Positions 24,831 through 33,045 of a DNA stretch of 40,715 bases are shown here, one piece after another (position 1 is the first letter of the stretch; the number at the start of each line of letters is the position of its first letter). Source of the stretch: Flavobacteriales bacterium UBA7430. GTDB lineage: Bacteria; Bacteroidota; Bacteroidia; Flavobacteriales; UBA7430. Made by a program: the position numbers and the translations under genes. The stretch lies in assembly GCA_002478765.1 (NCBI GenBank), contig DLQO01000009.1, forward strand, positions 1 to 40,715. The letters are read 5' to 3'. The notes under the pieces are model-generated. The model was given only the letters and a program-made list of their open reading frames with translations, was not told the DNA's origin and searched no databases.

Positions 24831-25718
24831 TCAGTGGTTAAACTTTTTCCATCGGCGAAGTTCTCTTGCTAGCAAAGCCTCAAACTTACCCGGTAAAGGG
24901 ATCTCAAAGCTCATCAACTCAGAACTTACAGGATGTTTGAATGCAACATACCTTGCACATAAAAACAAACCTTTCCCCTTCAGAACATTTTGAGTGTCGT
25001 ACAAATCATCTCCTACAATCGGATGCCCTGATTCAGACATGTGGATACGCAATTGATGCGTACGGCCCGTTTTGGGTACTAAATCCATCCAAGTAATCCA
25101 TTCGTAAGACAAGGACTTTTCCACACGAATGGATTCGTAAAGCGTACAGGCTTGTTGATGATCAATAGCACTTTCAACACTACCCTTCCCTAGCATCTTT
25201 CCCTTCACCAAAGCTGTATACTTTTTAGTGATGGTTTGATTCTCAAACTGTATCCCCAAATGCTGTTGAGCTCTACGCGTTTTGGCAATTAATAAAATCC
25301 CAGAGGTAAGCTTATCCAAACGATGTACCGGTCTGGGCAAGACCAAAGCATCGTCTTCATCAGAAAGTCCCAAATTGTAAGCCAAAGCATTTTGAATGGT
25401 CTTGTAATAATTACCACTAACGGGATAACCCGAAGGCTTAACGACAACAGCCATAAAAGCATCTTCATACAAAACTTTTAAAACCAATGGAAATACCTTT
25501 CCTGCAACAGGAGGCTTATCCTTAATCTCAATAAAATCTCCTTCTCGAACCCACTCACCACCCTGTGCAACTTTACCATTCAATAGAATGAATTCTTTTT
25601 TGAAAGCTTTCTTTAAGGAGCTTCTAGATGGATATACAGAACAGGCATGAACGAGGAGATAATCAATGATTCGAAAAGAATCAGATAGTTTAGTCACATG
25701 GATTTTCCAAATACTCAT
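24831..25718 (-). CDS. RluA-family RNA pseudouridine synthase
   Basis: Predicted to convert specific uridines in rRNA or tRNA to pseudouridine. The catalytic Asp lies in the motif RPVHRLDKLTSG; LVPKTGRTHQLRIHM matches a second conserved RluA block. An S4-like RNA-binding segment occupies the first 70 residues. I chose ATG 25718 (MSIWKIHVTKLS, 295 residues). The open frame extends to 25757, but the extra residues overlap a promoter-like element and do not resemble the family. Its exact target (RluA, RluC or RluD type) is not decidable. It is divergent from dapD. Confidence 0.88.
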   Translation of the reverse strand: MSIWKIHVTKLSDSFRIIDYLLVHACSVYPSRSSLKKAFKKEFILLNGKVAQGGEWVREGDFIEIKDKPPVAGKVFPLVLKVLYEDAFMAVVVKPSGYPVSGNYYKTIQNALAYNLGLSDEDDALVLPRPVHRLDKLTSGILLIAKTRRAQQHLGIQFENQTITKKYTALVKGKMLGKGSVESAIDHQQACTLYESIRVEKSLSYEWITWMDLVPKTGRTHQLRIHMSESGHPIVGDDLYDTQNVLKGKGLFLCARYVAFKHPVSSELMSFEIPLPGKFEALLARELRRWKKFNH

Positions 25719-25722
25719 AGCA

Positions 25723-25730
25723 CAAAAATA
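25723..25730 (-). promoter_or_regulatory. -7 promoter element (TATTTTTG) of the pseudouridine synthase gene
   Basis: Exact TAnnTTTG match on the minus strand, ending only 4 nt before the chosen ATG. If it is real, the mRNA would be leaderless or nearly so. Confidence 0.4.
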
Positions 25731-25835
25731 AGCGGATTTATGAAATTCAAGACCCACCCAACAAAAAGAGTTTAAATCAAGACAAATCGAGCCGTGAATT
25801 TATTTGGGAAACGTACACCATACACTTAAAATTGT

Positions 25836-25843
25836 TATTTTTG
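25836..25843 (+). promoter_or_regulatory. -7 promoter element (TATTTTTG) of the dapD operon
   Basis: Exact TAnnTTTG match ending 39 nt before the dapD ATG at 25883. It sits within the upstream extension of the dapD open frame, which supports the later start codon. Confidence 0.5.
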
Positions 25844-25882
25844 CCTGCAACGAAGTCACAAAAAAGAATTAGGGTTTACCAT

Positions 25883-26698
25883 ATGAAAGATTTACAAAAC
25901 ATCATAGAAAAAGCTTGGGACGACAGAAGCTTACTCAAAGAAGCAGCTACTGAAAAAGCCATTCGAGAAGTTATAGAGCACTTAGATAAAGGACGCTTAA
26001 GAACTGCTGAACCTACAGAAGACGGTTGGCAGGTGAATGAATGGGTCAAAAAAGCGGTTGTTTTGTATTTCCCAATTCAAGAAATGAAAACCATTGAAGT
26101 GGGGCCTTTTGAATTCCACGATAAAATGGAGTTGAAAAAGAACTACGCCGAATTAGGCGTTCGTGTTGTGCCTCATGCAGTAGCTCGTTACGGTGCCTAC
26201 GTTGCTCCTGGAGTAATCATGATGCCTTCCTACATCAATATTGGTGCTAACGTAGACTCAGGTACCATGGTAGACACATGGGCCACCGTAGGCTCTTGTG
26301 CGCAAATTGGTAAAAACGTTCACCTTAGCGGTGGTGTTGGTATTGGTGGGGTTTTAGAACCGTTACAGGCAGCTCCCGTAATTATTGAAGACGATGCTTT
26401 TGTTGGATCTCGATGTATTGTCGTAGAAGGAGTTCGTGTAGAAAAAGAAGCCGTTCTTGGTGCCAATGTCGTACTTACGGGCTCAACAAAAATCATAGAT
26501 GTTAGTGGAGAAGAGCCTGTAGAGTACAGAGGATATGTGCCCGCAAGATCTGTTGTAATTCCGGGTACTTACACCAAAACCTTTAAAGCTGGTGATTACC
26601 AAGTGCCGTGTGCCTTAATCATCGGAAAGAGAAAAGAAAGTACCGACAAAAAGACTTCTTTAAACGATACGTTGAGAGAGTATAAAATCAGTGTTTGA
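25883..26698 (+). CDS. dapD: Tetrahydrodipicolinate N-succinyltransferase
   Basis: Succinylates tetrahydrodipicolinate in the lysine/diaminopimelate pathway, with succinyl-CoA as donor. The C-terminal half is a left-handed beta-helix of hexapeptide repeats (for example VAPGVIMMPSYINIGANV and VLGANVVLTGSTKI). Typical segments are DTWATVGSCAQIG and the ending SLNDTLREYKISV. ATG 25883 gives 271 residues, the usual length; the frame is open from 25832, but those residues are not family-like. It is the first gene of a long plus-strand operon whose next gene starts on its stop (TGATG). Confidence 0.96.
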   Translation: MKDLQNIIEKAWDDRSLLKEAATEKAIREVIEHLDKGRLRTAEPTEDGWQVNEWVKKAVVLYFPIQEMKTIEVGPFEFHDKMELKKNYAELGVRVVPHAVARYGAYVAPGVIMMPSYINIGANVDSGTMVDTWATVGSCAQIGKNVHLSGGVGIGGVLEPLQAAPVIIEDDAFVGSRCIVVEGVRVEKEAVLGANVVLTGSTKIIDVSGEEPVEYRGYVPARSVVIPGTYTKTFKAGDYQVPCALIIGKRKESTDKKTSLNDTLREYKISV

Positions 26699-27855
26699 TG
26701 AAAATTGGTCTTGACGCAAAACGTATATTTCACAATCATTCTGGATTGGGTAATTACGGTAGGAGCACCCTACAAATTCTAGCCAAAGACCAACCGGACT
26801 CAGAATTTAATTTATACACTCCCAAACTGAAAAAACACGATGAAGTAGGCTTTGTGGATACATTTAAAAATGTTTTCACAAAGACCCCTTCTTCATTCCT
26901 GCACAAACTATTTAAGTTTTTATGGCGTCCTTTCTTGGTTTTGATACAAGCGCAAAGAGACGAAATAGACCTATACCACGGACTCAGTAATGAATTGCCT
27001 TTTGGATTAAAATGGCGCTCCATGAAGAAGGTTGTCACCATTCACGACCTTATTTTCTTAAGACATCCCGATCAATACAAACTATTGGATCGAATGGTTT
27101 ACAACTTCAAAAGTAAGTACGCTTGCAAAAAGGCCGACAAGGTGATTGCCATCAGCGAACAAACCAAAAAAGATATTGTTGAGTTCTATGGGGTTCAACC
27201 AAATAAAATAGAAGTTATTTATCAGAGTTGTCATGCCATTTTCAAAGAAAATGCGGATGAAAAATTTCTACAGCAAACAAAAGCTAAATATCAACTTCCC
27301 GATGAGTATCTTTTGTATGTGGGTAGTATAAACGAGCGCAAAAATCTATTGACCTTGTTAGAAAGCCTGCGTCATCTCCCCAATGAAAAGCTCGTCGTTG
27401 TTGGACGTGGCAAAACTTACAAAGAAAAGTGCTTGACCTTCATTCAGGAAAATCACTTGTCCGATCGGGTGTTTTTATTGGATGTGAGTCAGAACAATGA
27501 ATTGGCAGCCATTTACCAGCTTGCAGACATCATGATATATCCTTCGCTTTTTGAAGGGTTTGGCATTCCAATTCTAGAAGCATTGTACTCAAAAACACCC
27601 GTAATTACTTCACAAGGAAGTTGTTTTGCTGAAGCTGGAGGATCACACACGATTTATGTAAATCCAACCGAATCGAAGGAACTTAAGGAAGCCGTTCTAA
27701 AAATCAAAAAAAGTCCTAAATTACGTCAAGAAATGGTTGACCAAGGTTACGCTCATGCGCAGAAATTTTCTGAGAGCTACATTGCTAAAACCATAACCTC
27801 ACTATACAAAAGAACACTGAATGATTCCAGTAACAGCCATCATACCTACCTATAA
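26698..27855 (+). CDS. Glycosyltransferase family 4 (GT-B) protein
   Basis: Retaining glycosyltransferase probably adding a sugar to a lipid-linked glycan or LPS. The N-terminal KIGLDAKRIFHNHSGLGNY has the glycine-rich loop of GT4 acceptor domains. The C-terminal domain has SINERKNLLTLLES and the donor-binding block PSLFEGFGIPILEA with the E-x7-E motif. ATG 26698 overlaps the dapD stop; a TTG at 26695 is also in frame. 385 residues, no signal peptide or membrane helix. It overlaps the following GT2 gene by 35 bp. Donor and acceptor sugars cannot be told. Confidence 0.87.
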   Translation: MKIGLDAKRIFHNHSGLGNYGRSTLQILAKDQPDSEFNLYTPKLKKHDEVGFVDTFKNVFTKTPSSFLHKLFKFLWRPFLVLIQAQRDEIDLYHGLSNELPFGLKWRSMKKVVTIHDLIFLRHPDQYKLLDRMVYNFKSKYACKKADKVIAISEQTKKDIVEFYGVQPNKIEVIYQSCHAIFKENADEKFLQQTKAKYQLPDEYLLYVGSINERKNLLTLLESLRHLPNEKLVVVGRGKTYKEKCLTFIQENHLSDRVFLLDVSQNNELAAIYQLADIMIYPSLFEGFGIPILEALYSKTPVITSQGSCFAEAGGSHTIYVNPTESKELKEAVLKIKKSPKLRQEMVDQGYAHAQKFSESYIAKTITSLYKRTLNDSSNSHHTYL

Positions 27856-28588
27856 CGAGGAAGATTGTCTTTTACAAGCACTTAAGTCTGTAGCCTTTGC
27901 AGACGAAGTATTGGTTGTCGACTCATTCAGTACAGATAGAACTTTAGAGATCGCAAAATCTTTTGGGGCAAAAATCATCCAACGAGAATTTGAATATCCT
28001 GCCTCCCAAAAAAACTGGGCCATACCTCAAGCGAAACACCCCTGGATTCTACTCTTAGATGCCGACGAAATCGTTTCCGAACCCCTAAAACTTGAAGTCC
28101 AATCGTTTTTACAAAAAGACAAACCGACAAAAAGTGGTTTCTGGATTTACAGAGAAAACTTTTTTATGGGAAGAAAAGTAATGTACAGCGGTTGGCAAGG
28201 AGACAAAGTTATTCGATTGTTTAACAGAGATTCTTGCAGATACGAAGATAAGTTTGTGCATGAAGAGATTGTAAGTACGGGGGAAATAGGTTTCCTCAAA
28301 GAAAAACTCATTCACAACACCTACAAGAGCTTCGATCATTATCTCAGTAAAATTGAACGCTATGCAGAATGGCAAAGCAAAGACTATGATAAAAAGATAA
28401 AAAAGCTCACCCCCTTCCATTTTATTATAAAACCCACATTCCGCTTCATCAAGCACTACTGGTTTCAAAGGGGGTTTTTAGACGGTTTTGTCGGGCTTAT
28501 CATAGCCGCATTACAAAGTTATGGCGTCCTATTGAGATACGTTTACCTCCTACGAATAAAACTGGAATCGAATGAAAATAGAACTTGA
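27821..28588 (+). CDS. Glycosyltransferase family 2 protein (WaaE/KdtX-like)
   Basis: Inverting GT-A glycosyltransferase. The N-terminus IPTYNEEDCLLQALKSV, the VVDSFSTDRT segment and the metal-binding LLLDADE (DXD-type) are characteristic. The overall layout resembles WaaE/KdtX enzymes that glucosylate the LPS inner core. The C-terminal part, with FHFIIKPTFRFIKHYW and RGFLDGFVGLIIA, may associate with the membrane. 255 residues. Overlaps of 35 bp with the GT4 gene and 17 bp with the next gene show tight coupling. Confidence 0.87.
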   Translation: MIPVTAIIPTYNEEDCLLQALKSVAFADEVLVVDSFSTDRTLEIAKSFGAKIIQREFEYPASQKNWAIPQAKHPWILLLDADEIVSEPLKLEVQSFLQKDKPTKSGFWIYRENFFMGRKVMYSGWQGDKVIRLFNRDSCRYEDKFVHEEIVSTGEIGFLKEKLIHNTYKSFDHYLSKIERYAEWQSKDYDKKIKKLTPFHFIIKPTFRFIKHYWFQRGFLDGFVGLIIAALQSYGVLLRYVYLLRIKLESNENRT

Positions 28589-29135
28589 TAAAGCCGCTGA
28601 AGTTCTGAAGAGCGGGGGGATCATCTTATACCCTACCGACACCATTTGGGGTATCGGTTGTGATGCCTCGAATGATGAAGCTGTAAGACGAATCTTCAAA
28701 ATTAAAAAACGAAGCGATCAAAAAAGCTTAATTGCTTTGGTTGATAGTGACATTCGCTTGGAACGAAGTGTGGAAGAAGTACCTGTAATGGCTTGGGATT
28801 TGATTGACTACAGTGAAAAGCCTGTTACCATCATTTATGATGCACCCAAGGGAATGGCTCCAAGCGCCGTTAATTCTGATAATAGTATGGGTATTCGCGT
28901 CGTTAAAGATGAATTTTGCAAAAAACTCATTCAAAAACTTAACAAACCGATCATCTCTACCTCCGCAAATATTTCAGGAGAAAAACAAGCAGGATGTTTT
29001 TCAGAGATCTCTGAAGAAGTTAAGAATTCTGTAGATCATGTTGTAAATTTACGGCAAGACGAGAAAGATGAAAATCAAAGCTCAATGATCATCAAATTGG
29101 ATGGAAGCGGATTAATCAAAATCATTCGAAAGTAA
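28572..29135 (+). CDS. L-threonylcarbamoyladenylate synthase (Sua5/YciO/YrdC family)
   Basis: Makes threonylcarbamoyl-AMP from threonine, bicarbonate and ATP, the first step of t6A37 modification in ANN-decoding tRNAs. The signatures are ILYPTDTIWGIGCDA, the KKRSDQKSLIALV segment binding ATP and bicarbonate, and STSANISGE. 187 residues matches the short TsaC/YrdC type without the Sua5 tail. YciO-type proteins of uncertain function are similar, so tsaC is likely but not certain. It overlaps the GT2 gene by 17 bp and is followed after 1 bp by the CCA-adding enzyme. Confidence 0.87.
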   Translation: MKIELDKAAEVLKSGGIILYPTDTIWGIGCDASNDEAVRRIFKIKKRSDQKSLIALVDSDIRLERSVEEVPVMAWDLIDYSEKPVTIIYDAPKGMAPSAVNSDNSMGIRVVKDEFCKKLIQKLNKPIISTSANISGEKQAGCFSEISEEVKNSVDHVVNLRQDEKDENQSSMIIKLDGSGLIKIIRK

Positions 29136-29136
29136 A

Positions 29137-30546
29137 TTGAAACAACACCTACAACATAAAATCTTTGAATGTATATCGGAATGTGCTGATGAATTAGGTT
29201 TTGAAACCTACGTCATAGGGGGCTATGTTCGAGATGTAATCCTTCAGCGAAAAGAACCAAAAGACATCGACATCGTTTGCGTGGGAAGCGGAATAGAATT
29301 GGCAAAAAAGGTTGCACAAAAACTTCACGGCAAGCCCCGGGTGCAAGTGTTCAAGAACTTCGGGACTGCCATGGTTCTTCATCGAGATATCGAACTAGAG
29401 TTTGTTGGTGCTCGAAAAGAATCTTACCGCAAAGAATCCCGAAAGCCCTCCGTAGAAAACGGAACCTTAGAAGACGATCAAAATCGAAGAGACTTTACAA
29501 TAAATACCTTAGCACTCTGCCTGAACAAAAAACGTTTTGGAGAACTTATTGATCCTTTTGGTGGCATAAACGATTTGGAAAAAGGAATCATCAAAACTCC
29601 ATTAGAACCCAACATAACTTACTCTGACGATCCTCTTAGAATGATGCGAGCAATTCGCTTCGCTACCCAATTAGACTTTACCATAGAACAGAAGTCTATG
29701 GATGCCTTAAAACAAAATGCCAAACGCTTATCCATCATTTCTCAGGAGCGAATCATCGATGAGCTGAACAAAATCATACTTTCCAAGACACCCTCAAAAG
29801 GATTTAAACTCCTTTTTAACACCCAGCTGTTGCACGAATTTTTTCCAGAATTTGTGGCACTTCATGGTGTGGATGTTATTAACGGTAAAAAACACAAAGA
29901 CAATTTTTACCACACACTAGAAGTTCTGGAAAACCTTGCTGAACATAGTACTGATTTATGGCTGCGATGGGCAGCATTGCTTCACGACATCGCCAAACCA
30001 CCTACAAAACGCTTTGAAAAAGGACACGGCTGGACTTTTCACGGTCATGAATTCATCGGTTCCAAAATGGTTCCTAAAATTTTTAAGCGTCTTAAATTAC
30101 CACTAAACGATAAAATGAAGTTAGTCCAAAAATTGGTATTACTACATTTACGACCGATTGTTTTGTCAAAAGATATCGTCAGTGATTCGGCCATTCGGCG
30201 GTTGTTGTTTGATGCCGGAGAAGACCTAGAATCCTTAATGCTTCTGTGTGAAGCCGATATTACTTCCAAGAACGAACAGAAAGTAAAACGATTTTTAAAC
30301 AACTTTAAAGTTGTTAGACAGAAGTTAAAAGACATTGAAGAGCGAGATCAAATTCGAAATTGGCAACCACCGATTACGGGAGAGCTCATCATGCAAACTT
30401 TCGATATAAAGCCAAGTAAGGTTGTGGGGGATCTAAAAAATCTAATTCGAGAAGCCATTCTCGATGGTTTGATTCCCAATGAGTATAACGAAGCCCATAA
30501 ATTCATGCTCGAAAAAGCTAAGGATTTTGGATTGGAAAAGCAGTAA
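29137..30546 (+). CDS. cca: CCA tRNA nucleotidyltransferase with HD domain
   Basis: Adds or repairs the 3' CCA end of tRNAs. Class II nucleotidyltransferase motifs are visible: YVIGGYVRDVIL, the metal-binding DIDIV, the RRDFTINTLAL block and the EDDQNRRD region that selects ATP and CTP. A C-terminal HD phosphohydrolase domain is present (LLHDIAKPP, then FHGHEF). 469 residues. The start is an unusual TTG at 29137, 1 bp after the previous stop: the conserved N-terminus begins soon after and no ATG lies nearby, so the TTG is well supported. Confidence 0.93.
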   Translation: MKQHLQHKIFECISECADELGFETYVIGGYVRDVILQRKEPKDIDIVCVGSGIELAKKVAQKLHGKPRVQVFKNFGTAMVLHRDIELEFVGARKESYRKESRKPSVENGTLEDDQNRRDFTINTLALCLNKKRFGELIDPFGGINDLEKGIIKTPLEPNITYSDDPLRMMRAIRFATQLDFTIEQKSMDALKQNAKRLSIISQERIIDELNKIILSKTPSKGFKLLFNTQLLHEFFPEFVALHGVDVINGKKHKDNFYHTLEVLENLAEHSTDLWLRWAALLHDIAKPPTKRFEKGHGWTFHGHEFIGSKMVPKIFKRLKLPLNDKMKLVQKLVLLHLRPIVLSKDIVSDSAIRRLLFDAGEDLESLMLLCEADITSKNEQKVKRFLNNFKVVRQKLKDIEERDQIRNWQPPITGELIMQTFDIKPSKVVGDLKNLIREAILDGLIPNEYNEAHKFMLEKAKDFGLEKQ

Positions 30547-30578
30547 AATGATTCGTACATTTACAAAAAAATAACCCC

Positions 30579-31088
30579 ATGACCTTATACGGTTTTCGCA
30601 TCATCCTTGATTTTAAACAAGCAGATATCTTCAGAGATATAGAAATCTCCAGTGAAGATACATTTGAAGATTTCCACAACAGTATTGTTCAGGCCTTTGC
30701 TCTTGACGCAGGAGAGATGGCTTCCTTTTACAAAAGTGATGAGCATTGGAATCAAGGAGAAGAAATCAGTTTATTTGCCGTAGATGAAAAAGCCTTTGTG
30801 ATGTCGGATTGGACATTGCATCAAATGTGTACGGACGTGGGTGACAAAATGTTGTATGTGTTTGACTTCCTCAACATGTGGACCTTTTATGTAGAGTTGA
30901 TGGAAATCAATGAACCCAAAGCCGGAGAATCCTATCCGAGACTCATCTATTCTGAAGGTCTGATGCCCGGAGAACGTGAAGACATTCAATTTGAAAGCGA
31001 AGAGGATTTGAGTGAAAGTTCAGTTGAGGGCGGATTGTTTGATGATGATATTTTTGAAGGTTTTGATGACTTTGAACAATACGAATAA
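30579..31088 (+). CDS. Plasmid pRiA4b ORF-3-like family protein
   Basis: Small soluble protein of the pRiA4b ORF-3-like/IS1096-passenger family, whose biochemical role is not established. The typical pattern is present: YGFRIILD, the IVQAFALDAGEMASFY stretch with a following acidic-aromatic segment, DVGDKMLYVFDFLNMW, and YPRLIYSEGLMPGE. The last 35 residues are strongly acidic (runs of D and E with Phe). 169 residues. It lies 32 bp after cca and 78 bp before miaA on the same strand. The neighbours suggest a link to tRNA metabolism, but nothing in the sequence proves it. No transposase or repeats are near, so it looks domesticated. Confidence 0.82.
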   Translation: MTLYGFRIILDFKQADIFRDIEISSEDTFEDFHNSIVQAFALDAGEMASFYKSDEHWNQGEEISLFAVDEKAFVMSDWTLHQMCTDVGDKMLYVFDFLNMWTFYVELMEINEPKAGESYPRLIYSEGLMPGEREDIQFESEEDLSESSVEGGLFDDDIFEGFDDFEQYE

Positions 31089-31166
31089 CGATTCACATAC
31101 TCACTCCCACACCACAATCAACTTGAAAAGCCCCTTCGATAAGGATTAAAATAAAGTTTCCATCGA

Positions 31167-32072
31167 ATGAAAAAGCACCTCATTGTAATTGCAGGACCAA
31201 CGGGCATCGGTAAAACAAACTTAGCCGTAAACCTAGCCAAATACTATCAAACTGAAATCATCTCGTGCGATTCAAGACAGTTTTACAAAGAGATGCGTAT
31301 TGGAACGGCTGTACCCACAAAATCCGAATTGGAAGAAGTAAAACACCACTTCATTCATAACCTGAGCATCAAAGACGAATACACCGTAGGGAAATTTGAA
31401 AAAGATGCGCTGACAACCATTGAGGCGTTGCATCAAAAAAACAATGTCGTGATCATGGTCGGTGGCTCTGGCTTATATATAGATGCCGTTTGTAAGGGCT
31501 TGGATGATTTTCCGAAAACCCAACAAGAAGTTCGAACAAGTTTAAACGAAAGACTTATTCATGAAGGCATAAAATCTCTGGAACAAGAACTCATTCTACG
31601 TGACCCCGACTATCACAAAATTGTAGACAAGTCAAATCCACATCGAATAATTCGAGCTCTAGAAGTATGTTTGAGTTCAGGGAAGCCCTATTCTTCTTTT
31701 CGCAACAAACAGAAAAAAATAAGAGCATTCAACACCGTAAAAATCACTCTTAACAGAGATCGAGAAATGCTCTATCAAAGAATAAACCGAAGAGTAAATC
31801 AGATGATGGAAGAAGGCTTGTTAGAAGAAGCTAGGGCGCTGTATAAATTCAAGGACTTAAATGCACTCCAAACGGTGGGGTATAAAGAGCTCTTTGCATA
31901 TTTAGAGGGAGAACGGAGCTTGGAAAATGCGGTTGACGAAATTAAAAAAAACACGCGAAGGTACGCGAAAAGACAAATGACTTGGTTTCGAAGAGATCCA
32001 GAGACCGTCTTTTTCAACCCCGACGATGAAACAGACATCAAGAAATACCTTCAAGAACAGATTAAAGACTGA
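31167..32072 (+). CDS. miaA: tRNA dimethylallyltransferase
   Basis: Transfers a dimethylallyl group to A37 of UNN-reading tRNAs (i6A37). The P-loop GPTGIGKTNLAV opens the protein; SCDSRQFYKEMRIGTA and GGSGLYIDAV are typical, as is YAKRQMTWFRRD near the end. The 301-residue length is normal. It is the last gene of the plus-strand operon. Its 3' end overlaps that of the convergent rnz gene by 11 bp and no terminator hairpin is evident, so antisense read-through between the two is expected. Confidence 0.96.
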   Translation: MKKHLIVIAGPTGIGKTNLAVNLAKYYQTEIISCDSRQFYKEMRIGTAVPTKSELEEVKHHFIHNLSIKDEYTVGKFEKDALTTIEALHQKNNVVIMVGGSGLYIDAVCKGLDDFPKTQQEVRTSLNERLIHEGIKSLEQELILRDPDYHKIVDKSNPHRIIRALEVCLSSGKPYSSFRNKQKKIRAFNTVKITLNRDREMLYQRINRRVNQMMEEGLLEEARALYKFKDLNALQTVGYKELFAYLEGERSLENAVDEIKKNTRRYAKRQMTWFRRDPETVFFNPDDETDIKKYLQEQIKD

Positions 32073-32973
32073 TCTTCAAACCATCATCGGCCAACAAAGT
32101 GTTTGGAAACTCCTCCTTGGCTTCATTTAACAAAACATTCAAATCGGTGTACCGAGCAGAATAATGCCCAATAACGAGTTGTTTTACTTGGGCTTTTTTG
32201 GCTATGAGTGCTGCGTGTTTTGCCGTAGAATGTTTGGTTTTCTTGGCTAACTTTTCTTGATCATTACCAAAAGTAGCCTCGTGATAAAGTAAGTCTACAT
32301 GCTTTATAGAATCGCAAATCTGAGGGAAATAAGACGTGTCGGAGCAATAAGCATATGACCGAGAAGCATCCGGATCAAAAGTTAGTTTCTCATTGGCAAT
32401 TACTTGTCCATCCGCTGTAACATGATCTTTTCCTTCTTTGACACCATTGAGCTCAAAGACAGGTATGTCATAAGCATCTGTAGCACTTCGATTGATTTTG
32501 CGAAGTTTTGGTTTTTCTCGAATTACAAAACCACAGGTATCAACGCTGTGACGCATCGGAAATGAATGCACCGCTACTCTTTTATCTTCAAACAAAAGTT
32601 CAGGATGTTCAAAATTGAGCGGATGGAAATGCAAGTCGTAATTCAGATATGTGTTGGAAGCTCTGAGTAGACTGTATATCAAACCCTTCAACTCAGAAGG
32701 TCCGTAAAGATGAATCTCATTTTCACGACCCAACAAATGAAAAGTAGAAAGCAAACCCGGTAAGCCAAAATAATGATCACCGTGTAGGTGTGAAATGAAA
32801 ATGTGATTGATGCTGTGCATGCGAATTTTTTGATTTCGGAGCTGTACTTGAGTACCCTCACCACAATCAATCAAAAACTGGCGATCCTGAACTTTCACAA
32901 CTTGTGCAGACTGATTTCGCATCGAAGTGAGCAAAGCAGACCCACAACCTAAAATATGTACTTCAAAACTCAT
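32062..32973 (-). CDS. rnz: Ribonuclease Z
   Basis: Metallo-beta-lactamase-fold endonuclease that trims tRNA 3' trailers. The zinc motif is FISHLHGDHYFGLPG, preceded by LIDCGEGTQVQLR and followed by YCSDTSYFP and HSTAKHAA, all typical RNase Z blocks. I chose ATG 32973 (MSFEVHILGCGSA, 303 residues); the frame is open back to 33030 but that part overlaps the promoter. It is convergent with miaA, another tRNA gene, with an 11-bp overlap. Confidence 0.94.
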   Translation of the reverse strand: MSFEVHILGCGSALLTSMRNQSAQVVKVQDRQFLIDCGEGTQVQLRNQKIRMHSINHIFISHLHGDHYFGLPGLLSTFHLLGRENEIHLYGPSELKGLIYSLLRASNTYLNYDLHFHPLNFEHPELLFEDKRVAVHSFPMRHSVDTCGFVIREKPKLRKINRSATDAYDIPVFELNGVKEGKDHVTADGQVIANEKLTFDPDASRSYAYCSDTSYFPQICDSIKHVDLLYHEATFGNDQEKLAKKTKHSTAKHAALIAKKAQVKQLVIGHYSARYTDLNVLLNEAKEEFPNTLLADDGLKISL

Positions 32974-32997
32974 TTTGCGGTTCAAAAAATTAAAAAA

Positions 32998-33031
32998 CAA
33001 AGGTAAATAAATAGGTTCCCATACATCCAAA
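32998..33031 (-). promoter_or_regulatory. Promoter of rnz (-33 TTTG, -7 TACCTTTG)
   Basis: On the minus strand TTTG (33031-33028) is followed after 22 nt by TACCTTTG (33005-32998), a full Bacteroidota-type promoter, ending 25 nt before the rnz ATG. It is one of the best promoter matches in the window. Confidence 0.65.
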
Positions 33032-33045
33032 TATCAAGCAGTAAT

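Noticed and set aside
30579..31088. An active insertion sequence around the pRiA4b ORF-3-like gene
   Set aside because: No transposase, terminal repeats or target duplications are seen; flanking genes are intact and closely spaced.
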